Shown here piece by piece: positions 44,077 through 52,963 of a DNA stretch of 64,000 nt. The first letter of the stretch is position 1. The number at the start of each line of letters is the position of its first letter. Where the stretch lies: NCBI RefSeq assembly GCF_000011385.1, contig NC_005125.1, positions 3,162,001 to 3,226,000 on the forward strand. Direction: 5' to 3'. Made by a program: the position numbers and the translations under genes. The stretch comes from Gloeobacter violaceus PCC 7421. Lineage in GTDB: Bacteria > Cyanobacteriota > Cyanobacteriia > Gloeobacterales > Gloeobacteraceae. Below the pieces are notes generated by a model, which worked only from the letters and a program-made list of their open reading frames with translations, was not told where the DNA came from and made no database searches.

Positions 44077-44209
44077 GACCGCTTAAATCCGCTTCAAGGT
44101 CTCTAATTTATTTAACAAAATTTAACCAATCAGTCAACAAAAAAGAAAAGTGTTGCGGCTTTGAATTATTTCTTAGTGTAGGGTGAGCGGGGCTGAGATC
44201 CATCTGTCG

Positions 44210-44230
44210 CGGGGATCATCTTGATCCCCG
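44210..44230 (-). terminator. Stem-loop after plsC
   Basis: CGGGGATCA / TGATCCCCG, 9-base perfect stem with 3-base loop, 27 bases after the stop of the - strand acyltransferase gene. There is no U-run, so terminator function is only likely. Confidence 0.5.
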
Positions 44231-44256
44231 TGTGCCTCTCGGACGGTGGGGGGCCT

Positions 44257-44907
44257 TCAGTCGGCGGTGGCGGCTCCGGCTTCCAGCAAATGGTGTATTT
44301 GTTCTGTGCAGAGCGCCGTCACCGCCTCGAGCGCGGCGCGGCGGGTGTCGGCGGGCGGGTCGAGGGGCGGTCCGAAGGCGACTGCGACGCTGTGCAGGCG
44401 GGGCAGGACGCTGCCTTTGGGGAGGATCCGGCCGGTGCCGCCGACGGCGACGGGGACGATCGGTACCTGGGCCTTGGCGGCGATCATCGCCGCGCCCAGC
44501 TGGGGGGTGGCAACGCGGCCATCGGCGGTGCGGGTGCCGCCCACGAAGATGCCTACTGCCCAACCGGCTTCGAGCGCTTCGAGGGCGGTGCGGATGGCGC
44601 CGCGATCGCCGGTGCCGCGCCGGACCGGGAAGGCGCCGTAGACACGGATCAGCGATTTGAGCACGGGCACGCGAAAGAGTTCTTCTTTGGCCATGAAGGC
44701 CACCGGCCGCCGGGCGCAGTTGGCGAGGATCACGGGGTCGAGGTGGCTGGCGTGGCTGGAGGCGAGGATGACCGGCCCGCTGGGCGGGACGTGTTCGGCG
44801 CCGGTGATGCGCATGCGCAGGGCGGTGTGCAGCAGGGGACTGACCACCAGCCACTTCAGCAGGTGATAGGGCAGCAGGGTTTGCTCGGGGCGCAGGGTCT
44901 GTTGCAC
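44257..44907 (-). CDS. plsC: 1-acyl-sn-glycerol-3-phosphate acyltransferase (PlsC family)
   Basis: 216 residues from GTG 44907, chosen because GGAAAG lies 8 bases upstream and the ubiD stop is 4 bases before. An ATG at 44949 would overlap ubiD by 38 bases. Acyltransferase motifs: SSHASHLDPVILA (HX4D catalytic), MAKEELFRVPVLKSLIRVYG, and GIFVGGTRTADGRV as a weaker EGTR-like motif. It makes phosphatidic acid at the cytoplasmic membrane face. Confidence 0.87.
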   Translation of the reverse strand: MQQTLRPEQTLLPYHLLKWLVVSPLLHTALRMRITGAEHVPPSGPVILASSHASHLDPVILANCARRPVAFMAKEELFRVPVLKSLIRVYGAFPVRRGTGDRGAIRTALEALEAGWAVGIFVGGTRTADGRVATPQLGAAMIAAKAQVPIVPVAVGGTGRILPKGSVLPRLHSVAVAFGPPLDPPADTRRAALEAVTALCTEQIHHLLEAGAATAD

Positions 44908-44911
44908 GGGT

Positions 44912-46423
44912 TTACTTTCCGCTGTAGCCCCAGGCGCGGGGGTCGACACCGCCCAGGGGAATGTCGCCCAGACCGTACTCGGCCCAGCGTTTGCTCACCT
45001 GCTCGGCGGTGGCCGGGTCGGCGCGCAGGGGTTCGCCCCAGGCGTGGTCGGTCTCGGGGGGGATCTTGGTGGTGGCGTCGATGCCGAGGCGCGCCCCCAG
45101 GCCAATGCGCTCGCAGGCAAAATCGAGCGTATCGAAGGGCGTGCGGGGGATCACAAACAGGTCGCGCTCGGGGTCGACCTTGGAGGCGATGGCCCAGACC
45201 ACCTGGGAGGGATCGCGAATGTCGATGTCCTCGTCGACGACGATCACGAACTTGGTGTAAGTGAACTGGGCGAGGGCCGTCCAGAAGGCCATCGCCGCCC
45301 GCCGCGCCTGGCCCGGGTAAGCTTTTTTGATCGAGAGCACCGCCAGTTTGTAACTGAGCGCGTCCATGGGCAGAAAAAAGTCGCGCACCTCCGGTACCTG
45401 GGCGCGCAACAAAGGCGTGTAGATGCGGTTGAGGGCGATGGCGATCATCGCCTCCTCCTTGGGAGGGCGGCCGGAGAAGGTGGTGTGGTAGATGGGGTCG
45501 TGGCGGTGGGTGACGGTGTGGATGCGCACCAGGGGCGAATCTTCGACGCCGCCGTAATAGCCCATGTGATCGCCGAAGGGGCCGTCCGGGAGCACCTCGC
45601 CGGGGGTAATCGTCCCTTCGAGGACAAATTCGCTGTGGGCGGGCACGAGCAAGTCCGAGGTGCGGCACTGGGCCAGTTGCACCCCTTCGCCCGCGTAGAG
45701 GCCCGCGAAGACCCACTCGGACAGTTCCACCGGGATGGGCGTGGCGGCGGCCATCACCAGGAGCGGATCGACCCCGACGGCGATCGCCACGGGCAATTTT
45801 TGGCCGCGCTCGGCGGCCTTGCGCAGGTGGCGAGCCCCCCCGCGCACCGAAAGCCAGTGGACGGTCATCGTGTCGCGGCTTTGCTGCTGCAGGCGGTAGA
45901 TGCCGACGTTGGGGGTACCGTCCTCCGGGTCGTGGGTGATCACCAGACCGAAGGTGAGGATGCGCCCCGCGTCCCCGGCGTAGGGGCGGATCATCGGAAT
46001 GCGGTCGAGATCGACGGCCTTGCCTTCGAGGACGACCTGCTGGCATTCCGGGGCGAAGAGCACCCGCCCGGGACGGGCTTTGATCACATCGAACAGCAGC
46101 GGCGCAAATTCGAGGGCGTCCTGGAGGCTGCGCGGCGGGCGGGGTTTCTGGAGCTTGCCGAGCTTTTCGCCCAGGGCTTCCAGTTGCTGTTGCTCTTCGA
46201 GACCCATCGACCAGACCACCCGCTCCACGGTGCCCAGCAGGTTGACCGCCACCGGAAAGGGCGAACCTTTGACATTTTCAAACAGCAGCGCCGGACCGCC
46301 CGCGGCGAGCAGGCGATTTGCGATCTCGGCCACCTCCAGGTCCCGCTCGACCGGAGCGCTAATCCGCCGCAGTTGGCCCCGCGATTCCAATAGTTGCAAA
46401 AACGTGCGCAGATCCCGCCCCAT
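44912..46423 (-). CDS. ubiD: UbiD family prenylated-flavin decarboxylase
   Basis: 503 residues from ATG 46423; upstream in-frame sequence is Arg/Pro-rich and not conserved. It opens DLRTFLQLLESRGQLRRISA, typical UbiD. Later segments VGIYRLQQQSRDTMTVHWLS, IPVELSEWVFAG, PDGPFGDHMGYYGGVEDSPL and TTFSGRPPKEEAMI line the prFMN site and contain the conserved Arg/Glu. In cyanobacteria it probably decarboxylates 4-hydroxybenzoate-derived intermediates of plastoquinone; a UbiX partner is not in view. Confidence 0.92.
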   Translation of the reverse strand: MGRDLRTFLQLLESRGQLRRISAPVERDLEVAEIANRLLAAGGPALLFENVKGSPFPVAVNLLGTVERVVWSMGLEEQQQLEALGEKLGKLQKPRPPRSLQDALEFAPLLFDVIKARPGRVLFAPECQQVVLEGKAVDLDRIPMIRPYAGDAGRILTFGLVITHDPEDGTPNVGIYRLQQQSRDTMTVHWLSVRGGARHLRKAAERGQKLPVAIAVGVDPLLVMAAATPIPVELSEWVFAGLYAGEGVQLAQCRTSDLLVPAHSEFVLEGTITPGEVLPDGPFGDHMGYYGGVEDSPLVRIHTVTHRHDPIYHTTFSGRPPKEEAMIAIALNRIYTPLLRAQVPEVRDFFLPMDALSYKLAVLSIKKAYPGQARRAAMAFWTALAQFTYTKFVIVVDEDIDIRDPSQVVWAIASKVDPERDLFVIPRTPFDTLDFACERIGLGARLGIDATTKIPPETDHAWGEPLRADPATAEQVSKRWAEYGLGDIPLGGVDPRAWGYSGK

Positions 46424-46535
46424 AAGCCCCCGTACCGCTGCTTCGATGGTAGGGGCCGGGCGTGAGCCCTGGCAACCGGAGGGCCGCTCGCCGCCGGGGC
46501 GGTAAAATCGAAAAGCCCGTTTCGCCACCGCCGCC

Positions 46536-47546
46536 ATGCCCGACGATTCGACTGCTCCCAAGCGCATCCTCTCAGGAGCCCAACCCACCGGCCAGTTGCA
46601 CCTGGGCAACTACCTGGGGGCGGTGCGCAACTGGGTGAGCGAACAGCGGCAGTACGACAGTTACTTCTGCGTGGTCGATCTGCACGCCCTCACCGTCCCG
46701 CAGGAGGCGGCCGAATTGCGCGCGGCCACCCGCCGCACAGCCGCGCTTTATCTCGCCTGCGGCATCGACCCGGAGCGCTCGACGGTATTCGTGCAATCCC
46801 ACGTGAGCGCCCATACCGAACTGACCTGGCTGTTCAACTGCCTGACGCCCATCAACTGGCTGGAGCGGATGATCCAGTTCAAAGAAAAAGCGATCAAGCT
46901 GGGCGAGGAGGTGGGTATCGGGCTATTCGACTACCCGGTACTGCAGGCGGCGGACATTCTGCTCTACGAACCCCACCTGGTGCCGGTGGGCGAGGATCAG
47001 CGCCAGCACCTGGAACTCACCCGCGATATTGCCCGCCGCTTCAACGACCGCTACGGCGAGAGCCTCAGGGTGCCGGAGATGCTCATCCGCAAAGAAGGTG
47101 CGCGGGTGATGAGCCTGCAGGACGGCACCTCCAAAATGTCCAAGTCCGACCCGTCGGACCTTTCGCGCCTCAACCTGCTCGATGCGCCCGAGAAGCTGCG
47201 CGACAAGATCAAGCGCGCCAAGAGCGACGCGGTGATGGGTCTCAAATTCGACCCGGCCAGGCCCGAGTGCACCAACTTGCTCACCATCTACCAACTGCTC
47301 TCGGGCGAAAGTCCCGAGGCGGTCGAAGCGCGCTTTGCCGACGCCGGTTTTGGACGTTTCAAGCCGATACTCGCCGACCTGGTCATTGAATATTTACGTC
47401 CCATCCGTGAGCGCTATGACGCGATTGCGGGCGAGAGCGGTTATCTTGAGGGCATCCTGCGCGAAGGCGCCCTGCGCGCCTCGAAGGTGGCCGGGCTCAC
47501 CCTGGAGCGCATCCGCGATCGTATGGGGCTGCTGCCGCCTTTTTAA
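46536..47546 (+). CDS. trpS: Tryptophanyl-tRNA synthetase
   Basis: 336 residues, class I. HIGH-type motif QPTGQLHLGNYLGAVRNW and KMSKS motif in GTSKMSKSDPSDLSRLNLLD. Also VVDLHALTVPQ and LVPVGEDQRQHLELTRDIA, all standard for bacterial TrpRS. It charges tRNA-Trp. Divergent from ubiD; 55 bases before gltA on the same strand. Confidence 0.96.
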   Translation: MPDDSTAPKRILSGAQPTGQLHLGNYLGAVRNWVSEQRQYDSYFCVVDLHALTVPQEAAELRAATRRTAALYLACGIDPERSTVFVQSHVSAHTELTWLFNCLTPINWLERMIQFKEKAIKLGEEVGIGLFDYPVLQAADILLYEPHLVPVGEDQRQHLELTRDIARRFNDRYGESLRVPEMLIRKEGARVMSLQDGTSKMSKSDPSDLSRLNLLDAPEKLRDKIKRAKSDAVMGLKFDPARPECTNLLTIYQLLSGESPEAVEARFADAGFGRFKPILADLVIEYLRPIRERYDAIAGESGYLEGILREGALRASKVAGLTLERIRDRMGLLPPF

Positions 47547-47601
47547 ACCGGAAGCGCCGTTCGCGAATTTTACACACACGCTTTGGAAAGGACGGGCAAT
47601 T

Positions 47602-48744
47602 ATGAGCGGCGAGTATGTTCCTGGTCTGGAAGGCGTCCCTGCAACCCGTTCGAATATCAGTTTCGTGGACGGCAAAGCCGGCGTCCTGGAGTACCGCGGC
47701 ATCCCAATCGACCAGCTTGCCGAGTCGAGCACGTTTTTAGAGACCGCCTTTTTATTGATTTTTGACCACCTGCCCACCAAGGACGAACTGCTCTCCTTCG
47801 AAGTCGAGATCCTGGGCCACCGGCGGGTCAAATACCGCATCCGCGACATGATCAAAAGCTTCCCCGAGAGCGGCCGGCCGATGGTGGCCCTCCAGTCGTG
47901 CATCGCGGCGCTGGGGCTTTTTTATCCGCTGCAAAACGAGAGCAAAGAAAAATACGCCTACGATTCGACTATCCGCCTACTCGCGAAGATGCCGACGATG
48001 GTGGCGACGTTTCATCAGATGCGCCTGGGCAACGATCCCATCCCGCCGCGCGACGACTTGGGCCACGCCGCCAATTTTCTCTACATGCTCACGGGCAAGG
48101 AACCCGACCCACGGGCGGCGCGCATCTTCGATGTCTGTCTGATGCTGCACGCCGAGCACACCGTCAACGCCTCGACTTTTTCGGCCCTGGTCACCGCCTC
48201 CACCCTGGCCGACCCCTATACCGTGATCACCTCGGCGGCGGGCACCCTCTCAGGCCCGCTCCACGGCGGCGCCAACGAAGAGGTGATCCGCATGCTCAAG
48301 GAAATCGGCACCATCGAGCGCGTCCGCCCCTACCTCGAGAATCGCCTCGCCCGCAAGGAAAAAATCATGGGCGTCGGCCACCGGGTCTACAAAGTCAAAG
48401 ACCCGCGCGCCACGATCTTGCAGAATCTGGCCCAGGAGTTGTTCGACCGCTTCGGCCACAGCCGCCTCTACGACATCGCCGTCGAAGTCGAGCGCGTTTG
48501 CGACGAGTTGCTCGGCCAAAAGGGCATCTACCCCAACGTCGACTTCTACTCGGGTCTGGTCTACGAAAAGATGGGCATTCCCGCCGACATGTTCACCCCG
48601 GTATTCGCCATCTCGCGGGTGGCGGGGTGGCTCGCCCACTGGCACGAGCAGTTGGCCGACAACCGCATCTTCCGTCCCACCCAGGTCTACACCGGCTCCC
48701 ACAACGTCGAATTCACGCCTCTGTCGCTGCGCTCCTACGCCTAG
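47602..48744 (+). CDS. gltA: Citrate synthase
   Basis: 380 residues from ATG 47602, preceded by GGAAAGGA. A longer frame from 47335 runs within trpS and is rejected. Active-site segments: LHAEHTVNASTFSALVTAST (catalytic His), AGTLSGPLHGGANEEVIRML and MGVGHRVYKVKDPRA. The short length fits the Gram-positive/cyanobacterial type I enzyme. It condenses oxaloacetate and acetyl-CoA. Confidence 0.96.
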   Translation: MSGEYVPGLEGVPATRSNISFVDGKAGVLEYRGIPIDQLAESSTFLETAFLLIFDHLPTKDELLSFEVEILGHRRVKYRIRDMIKSFPESGRPMVALQSCIAALGLFYPLQNESKEKYAYDSTIRLLAKMPTMVATFHQMRLGNDPIPPRDDLGHAANFLYMLTGKEPDPRAARIFDVCLMLHAEHTVNASTFSALVTASTLADPYTVITSAAGTLSGPLHGGANEEVIRMLKEIGTIERVRPYLENRLARKEKIMGVGHRVYKVKDPRATILQNLAQELFDRFGHSRLYDIAVEVERVCDELLGQKGIYPNVDFYSGLVYEKMGIPADMFTPVFAISRVAGWLAHWHEQLADNRIFRPTQVYTGSHNVEFTPLSLRSYA

Positions 48745-48786
48745 CGGTACAGTGGGGAGGAACACCACATCAAGGGGAAGGCCCTG

Positions 48787-49410
48787 ATGGTGCGCCTGCC
48801 GCTCATCAACCTGCATCCGGATCATGTGGCCGAGGTGATCGAGACGGCCACCACCGAATTTCTCGCCCAGTGCCTGGACAAAGATTCGCTCGATTTTCCG
48901 GTGGCGCCGCCTTTTGGGTCGCTGGTCAAGGCGGTGGACGAGGAGGCGAATATCGACGTCTACGCGGTGGTCTACTACGCCACCACCAGCCCGATCGACT
49001 CGGTGCACCGGGCGCGGGCGATGGGACTCTCGATGCAGCAGTTGCGCTCGGAGCAGCCGCAAATTTTCGACATGCTCAAGACCGAATTCAAAGCGGCCAT
49101 CGTCGGCTTCAAAGAGGACCGGCGCCTGGTGCAGCACCTGCCCGCCCGCCCGCCCTTCGTCCACCAGGCGGTGCTGCGTTGCTCCTCGGTGGAGGTGGCT
49201 TTTTTCAGCACCCGGCTCGATTTTCTGCGCACGGTGCTCACGGTCTCGGGCGCCCCGGTGGACGAACTGCTCGCCGCCACCGTCCGCCACTGCCACGCCG
49301 CCCACAGCCACAGCCGCCCCTGGCTGGTGGAGGCAGGGCGCGAAATCAGCCAACTGCTCAAAGACGACTACGATCGCCTGGGAGCCGTGCTGCGGCGTAT
49401 GCGCCCGTGA
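48787..49410 (+). CDS. Conserved cyanobacterial protein, possible HAS-barrel domain
   Basis: 207 residues. Recognisable conserved phrases: DHVAEVIETATTEFLAQCLD, PPFGSLVKAVDEE and AVVYYATTSPIDSVHRARAM, which I associate with cyanobacterial proteins annotated with a HerA-ATP-synthase (HAS) barrel. No catalytic residues are evident; cytoplasmic. AAGGGGA ribosome site upstream. The assignment rests on memory of family wording and should be treated as moderate. Confidence 0.6.
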   Translation: MVRLPLINLHPDHVAEVIETATTEFLAQCLDKDSLDFPVAPPFGSLVKAVDEEANIDVYAVVYYATTSPIDSVHRARAMGLSMQQLRSEQPQIFDMLKTEFKAAIVGFKEDRRLVQHLPARPPFVHQAVLRCSSVEVAFFSTRLDFLRTVLTVSGAPVDELLAATVRHCHAAHSHSRPWLVEAGREISQLLKDDYDRLGAVLRRMRP

Positions 49411-49434
49411 ATGTTCGCTCGGAGTGAATTATCG

Positions 49435-49893
49435 ATGCGAAGGCAATCCTGGTGGCACTGGACGGTGGCGGCAATTGTCGCAGCCGGTTTGCTGAGCTTC
49501 GGTACCGCTTCGGCGCAGGGCGACGCCCGGCAGCAGGCTGTGCGTTCGGTGCTCGAACAGCAGGCCGCCGCCTGGAACCGCGGCGACATCCCGGGCTTCA
49601 TGGCCGGGTACGAGAACGCCGAAACTACCACTTTCGTCGGCACCGACGTCAATCGCGGCTACCAGAAGGTGTTGGAGCGCTACTTCAAGCGCTATCCGAC
49701 GCCCGAGGCGATGGGAAAATTGACTTTTTCAAATCTCGAAATCCTGCCCCTGGGCGAGGAGTACGCTTCTGCTCTCGGCCAATGGAAACTCGAACGGGCG
49801 GCCAAGGACGGGGGCAACGTCGGCGGCTACTTCACGTTGTTGCTGCGCAAAACGGCCGCGGGCTGGCGGATCATCCTCGATCACACCAGTTAG
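49435..49893 (+). CDS. Exported SnoaL/DUF4440-like protein
   Basis: 152 residues from ATG 49435, giving a signal peptide (WWHWTVAAIVAAGLLSFGTASA); an ATG at 49411 adds eight residues. Mature part has the NTF2-like pattern RSVLEQQAAAWNRGDIPGFM, YENAETTTFVG, GYQKVLERYFKRYP and KTAAGWRIILDHTS. These small cone-shaped domains bind or isomerise diverse ligands; substrate unknown. Probably periplasmic. Confidence 0.78.
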   Translation: MRRQSWWHWTVAAIVAAGLLSFGTASAQGDARQQAVRSVLEQQAAAWNRGDIPGFMAGYENAETTTFVGTDVNRGYQKVLERYFKRYPTPEAMGKLTFSNLEILPLGEEYASALGQWKLERAAKDGGNVGGYFTLLLRKTAAGWRIILDHTS

Positions 49894-49937
49894 CCGAGGC
49901 GATTAGAATCGTTGCTTTGGCAAACTTCTGAGGAACC

Positions 49938-51167
49938 GTGTCTACCGTCGAACTGTTTGTCCAGGCCAGGCAGGATCTGGCCCCTGTCTTCGCCGCCGTC
50001 GATACCCGGGTGAAAAAAAATCTCCAGCGCGTCCTTGCCGCCTATCGCGCCGAAAAAATCGGCGCTCATCACTTTGCCGGGGTGAGCGGCTACGGCCACG
50101 GAGACCTGGGCCGCGACACCCTCGACCGGGCCTTCGCGCGCATTTTCGGCGCCGAGCAGGCCGCCGTGCGCGTCCAGTTCGTCTCGGGGACCCACGCCAT
50201 CGCCTGCGCTCTGTTCGGCGCGCTGCGCCCGGGGGACGAACTGCTCTCGGTGGCAGGTGCCCCCTACGACACCCTCGAAGAAGTGATTGGCCTGCGCGGC
50301 GCAGGCCAGGGATCGCTCAGGGATTTTGGCGTCACCTACCGCGAACTGGCCCTCACCCCGGCAGGCGGCATCGACTGGGAGACACTAGCCACCGCCATCC
50401 GGCCCAAGACGCGCCTAGTGCTCATCCAGCGCTCCTGTGGCTACAGCTGGCGCCCCAGCGTCGCTATCGATCAAATCGAGCGGATAATCCGGCTGGTCAA
50501 ATCGCAAAACCCACATACAGTCTGCTTCGTAGACAACTGCTACGGCGAATTTTGCGAAGATCGCGAACCCACCCACGCCGGGGCGGACCTGGTGGCCGGT
50601 TCGCTCATCAAGAACCCCGGTGGGACCATCGCCCCTGCGGGGGGCTATCTGGCGGGCAAAGCCGAGTGGGTCGAGCGCGCCTGCGCCAGGCTCACCGCCC
50701 CCGGCATCGGCAGCGCAGGCGGCTCTTCCCTCGACACCAACCGCCTGCTGATGCAGGGGCTCTTTCTGGCGCCGCAGATGGTGGGCGAGGCGCTCAAAGG
50801 GGCACACCTGGCAAGCTACATCTTTTCGAAGCTGGGCTACGCCGTCCAACCCGGCCCGACCGAGCCGCGCACCGACGTCATCCAGGCGTTGCGCCTGGGT
50901 TCGCCCGAGAAGCTCATCGCCTTTTGCCGGGCGATCCAGCGCAGTTCGCCCATCGACAGCTACCTGGAGCCGGTGCCCGACGTCGTGCCCGGCTACGCCG
51001 ATGCCGTGGTGATGGCCGGGGGTACCTTCATCGAGGGCAGCACCCTGGAACTGTCGGCGGACGGTCCGCTGCGCGAACCTTACATTGTTTTTTTGCAGGG
51101 CGGCACCCATCTGGCCCACGTCGAAATTGCCCTGGAAGCGGCATTGGAGGCCATGCTGCATCGCTGA
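49938..51167 (+). CDS. PLP-dependent methionine gamma-lyase-like protein (aluminium-resistance family)
   Basis: 409 residues from GTG 49938 with GAGGAA ahead. Fold type I PLP enzyme: VQFVSGTHAIACALFGALRP, IQRSCGYSWRP, FVDNCYGEFCEDREP, and the cofactor Lys in GSLIKNPGGTIAPAGG. These are typical of the Met_gamma_lyase (PF06838) family, once labelled aluminium-resistance proteins and distinct from true cystathionine enzymes. Reaction in cyanobacteria not proven. Common in this phylum. Confidence 0.87.
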   Translation: MSTVELFVQARQDLAPVFAAVDTRVKKNLQRVLAAYRAEKIGAHHFAGVSGYGHGDLGRDTLDRAFARIFGAEQAAVRVQFVSGTHAIACALFGALRPGDELLSVAGAPYDTLEEVIGLRGAGQGSLRDFGVTYRELALTPAGGIDWETLATAIRPKTRLVLIQRSCGYSWRPSVAIDQIERIIRLVKSQNPHTVCFVDNCYGEFCEDREPTHAGADLVAGSLIKNPGGTIAPAGGYLAGKAEWVERACARLTAPGIGSAGGSSLDTNRLLMQGLFLAPQMVGEALKGAHLASYIFSKLGYAVQPGPTEPRTDVIQALRLGSPEKLIAFCRAIQRSSPIDSYLEPVPDVVPGYADAVVMAGGTFIEGSTLELSADGPLREPYIVFLQGGTHLAHVEIALEAALEAMLHR

Positions 51168-51199
51168 GTGATTTTCGCCGCACGGCATACCGGGCTGGG

Positions 51200-51721
51200 C
51201 TACTCGACGCCAACGGCTCGCGCCTGCATCAGCAACGGCAGCACGGGCATGTAGCCCGCTTCGATGCGCAAGATCTCCGCTTGGGTGTTGTCCTGCCGCA
51301 CAAAAGATAGGCGGCACCACGTGTCGGCGTCGTCCAACTCCGACGGGCCGGGTGGCGGATCCGCTTCCACCAGCCCCGTCTGGTAAACGAGTGCGTAGTC
51401 TCCGGGTGGGACGACGAAGCGATGATCTTCTTCGTCGATGAGCGCACCCACGAAAATGCTCTCACCCTCGGGCACCGCGAAAGGGACCTGGACAGCCCGT
51501 ATCGCCGAGGGAGCAATCTCAAAGGTCGGCTCGACACACACCTCGACGGCGAGCAGGCCGATGTCGCTCAGGGTTTCAAACGAGACACTGCCCGGCCGCC
51601 AGGAAAAACCCTGCTCGATGTGTTTGTCGTTCCATTCGTTGAAGCGGAACTCTTCACTCTGGATTTGAACGGCCAGCGTTCGCTCTTCTCCAGGAAACAC
51701 GGTGAATCTTCCCAGCAGCAT
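51200..51721 (-). CDS. ComJ-like family protein
   Basis: 173 residues. The segment NEWNDKHIEQGFSWRPGSVS followed by FETL, then PFAVPEGESIFVGALIDEED and VVPPGDYALVYQTG, fits the competence protein J family. In Bacillus, ComJ inhibits the DNA-entry nuclease NucA; no nucA-like gene is adjacent here, so the role may differ. Cytoplasmic, beta-rich, acidic. Confidence 0.6.
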   Translation of the reverse strand: MLLGRFTVFPGEERTLAVQIQSEEFRFNEWNDKHIEQGFSWRPGSVSFETLSDIGLLAVEVCVEPTFEIAPSAIRAVQVPFAVPEGESIFVGALIDEEDHRFVVPPGDYALVYQTGLVEADPPPGPSELDDADTWCRLSFVRQDNTQAEILRIEAGYMPVLPLLMQARAVGVE

Positions 51722-51814
51722 CTACCCCCTCGCAGGCCAGGTGTGGTCGTTTATGGCCAAGATTTTCCCACAAAGCAAGATTTATGTAATCACTTTATGC
51801 AATAACTACAGAGA

Positions 51815-52825
51815 TTATTCAGCCAGCAGCACCGCGCGGTAGCGGACCCGATTGCGGCGCACCCGCTCGAGCGCCGCGTTCGCCTCGGCCATCGCAAAGG
51901 TTTCAACCAGCGGCATCACCCCGAAGCGCTCGGCCACCGAGAGCATTTCGACGATGCGCGAGCGGCTGCCAATGCCCGATCCCATCAGGCGCCGCCGGCC
52001 CCGGATGAGTTCGCGCACCGGCAACGCCAGCGGTTCGGGCGGTACGCCGACGAATACCAGGGTGCCGTCGGTGGCGAGGTGAGCCAGATAGCCCACCGCA
52101 TCGAGGGCATAGGGGATCGTGCTGATGATGATGTCGAGGCGTTCGACAGGCGGCGGGGGCGAATCGCCCGGCGGCACGATCACCGCCCGGTGCGCTCCGA
52201 GGGCGGCCGCCTGCCGGGCTTTGTCCTCGGAGGTGGTGAAGACCGTCACCCGGTTGCCGAGGCGGCCGGCGAACTGGACTGCCAGGTGGCCGAGTCCGCC
52301 CACCCCGATGACGCCAATCTCCTGGCCCGAGCTCATCCCTGCCGCCCGCAACCCCGAATAGACCGTGATCCCGCCGCACAGAAGCGGTCCTGCGACGTGG
52401 GTGGGAATCCCCGCCGGAATCTTGAAGGCAAAGCGCGCATCGATCGCCAGATAATCGCCGAAGCCGCCGTAGCCGGTGACGATCGTGGCCTGGCTGTGGG
52501 CGCACAGATTTTCGTTGCCGCGCAGGCAGTCGAGGCACTGCAGACAGGCCGAGCGCTGCCAGCCCACGCCGACTCGGTCGCCGGGCTTCAGGTGACGCAC
52601 CTCGGATCCGATCTCCACCACCTCGCCCACCACCTCGTGCCCGGGCACCAGCGGATAGCGCGAGCGGCCCCAGTCGTTGTCGATCATGTGCAGGTCCGAG
52701 TGGCAGACACCGCAGGCGCACACCCGAATCAGGCAATCCTGGCTTGCCAGCCCGCCCAGGGTATAGGTAAACGCTTCGAGAGGTCCACCCGCCTCCAGGG
52801 CGGCGAGCGCGTGAATTTCGATCAA
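51815..52825 (-). CDS. Zinc-dependent alcohol dehydrogenase (MDR superfamily)
   Basis: 336 residues. Catalytic zinc ligands in CGVCHSDLHMID and PGHEVVGEVVEIG; structural zinc Cys in CLQCLDCLRGNENLC; Rossmann motif GVGGLGHLAVQFAGRLG. Sequence around TGYGGFGDYLAI is like the cinnamyl-alcohol/YahK-type, usually NADPH-dependent aldehyde reductases. The substrate cannot be read from sequence. Confidence 0.92.
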   Translation of the reverse strand: MIEIHALAALEAGGPLEAFTYTLGGLASQDCLIRVCACGVCHSDLHMIDNDWGRSRYPLVPGHEVVGEVVEIGSEVRHLKPGDRVGVGWQRSACLQCLDCLRGNENLCAHSQATIVTGYGGFGDYLAIDARFAFKIPAGIPTHVAGPLLCGGITVYSGLRAAGMSSGQEIGVIGVGGLGHLAVQFAGRLGNRVTVFTTSEDKARQAAALGAHRAVIVPPGDSPPPPVERLDIIISTIPYALDAVGYLAHLATDGTLVFVGVPPEPLALPVRELIRGRRRLMGSGIGSRSRIVEMLSVAERFGVMPLVETFAMAEANAALERVRRNRVRYRAVLLAE

Positions 52826-52963
52826 TGCAAACCTTTCGCTGATTCCGCCTGGGTGAAGACGGCCTGGGGCCGGTGCCGCTCAGTATAACCGGGGCCGGTG
52901 CAGCAGATAGGCTTGCTCTGTACAGACGGAATCCGCTCCTCTTTGGTGAGGCCCACGGAGCGC

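Noticed and set aside
45044-46393. 449-codon + strand frame opposite ubiD
   Set aside because: Antisense shadow of a clear UbiD enzyme, His/Gly/Arg-rich without motif.
47898-49427. 509-codon + strand frame overlapping gltA and the HAS-barrel-like gene
   Set aside because: Arg/Pro/His-rich out-of-frame reading of two real genes; crosses their boundary.
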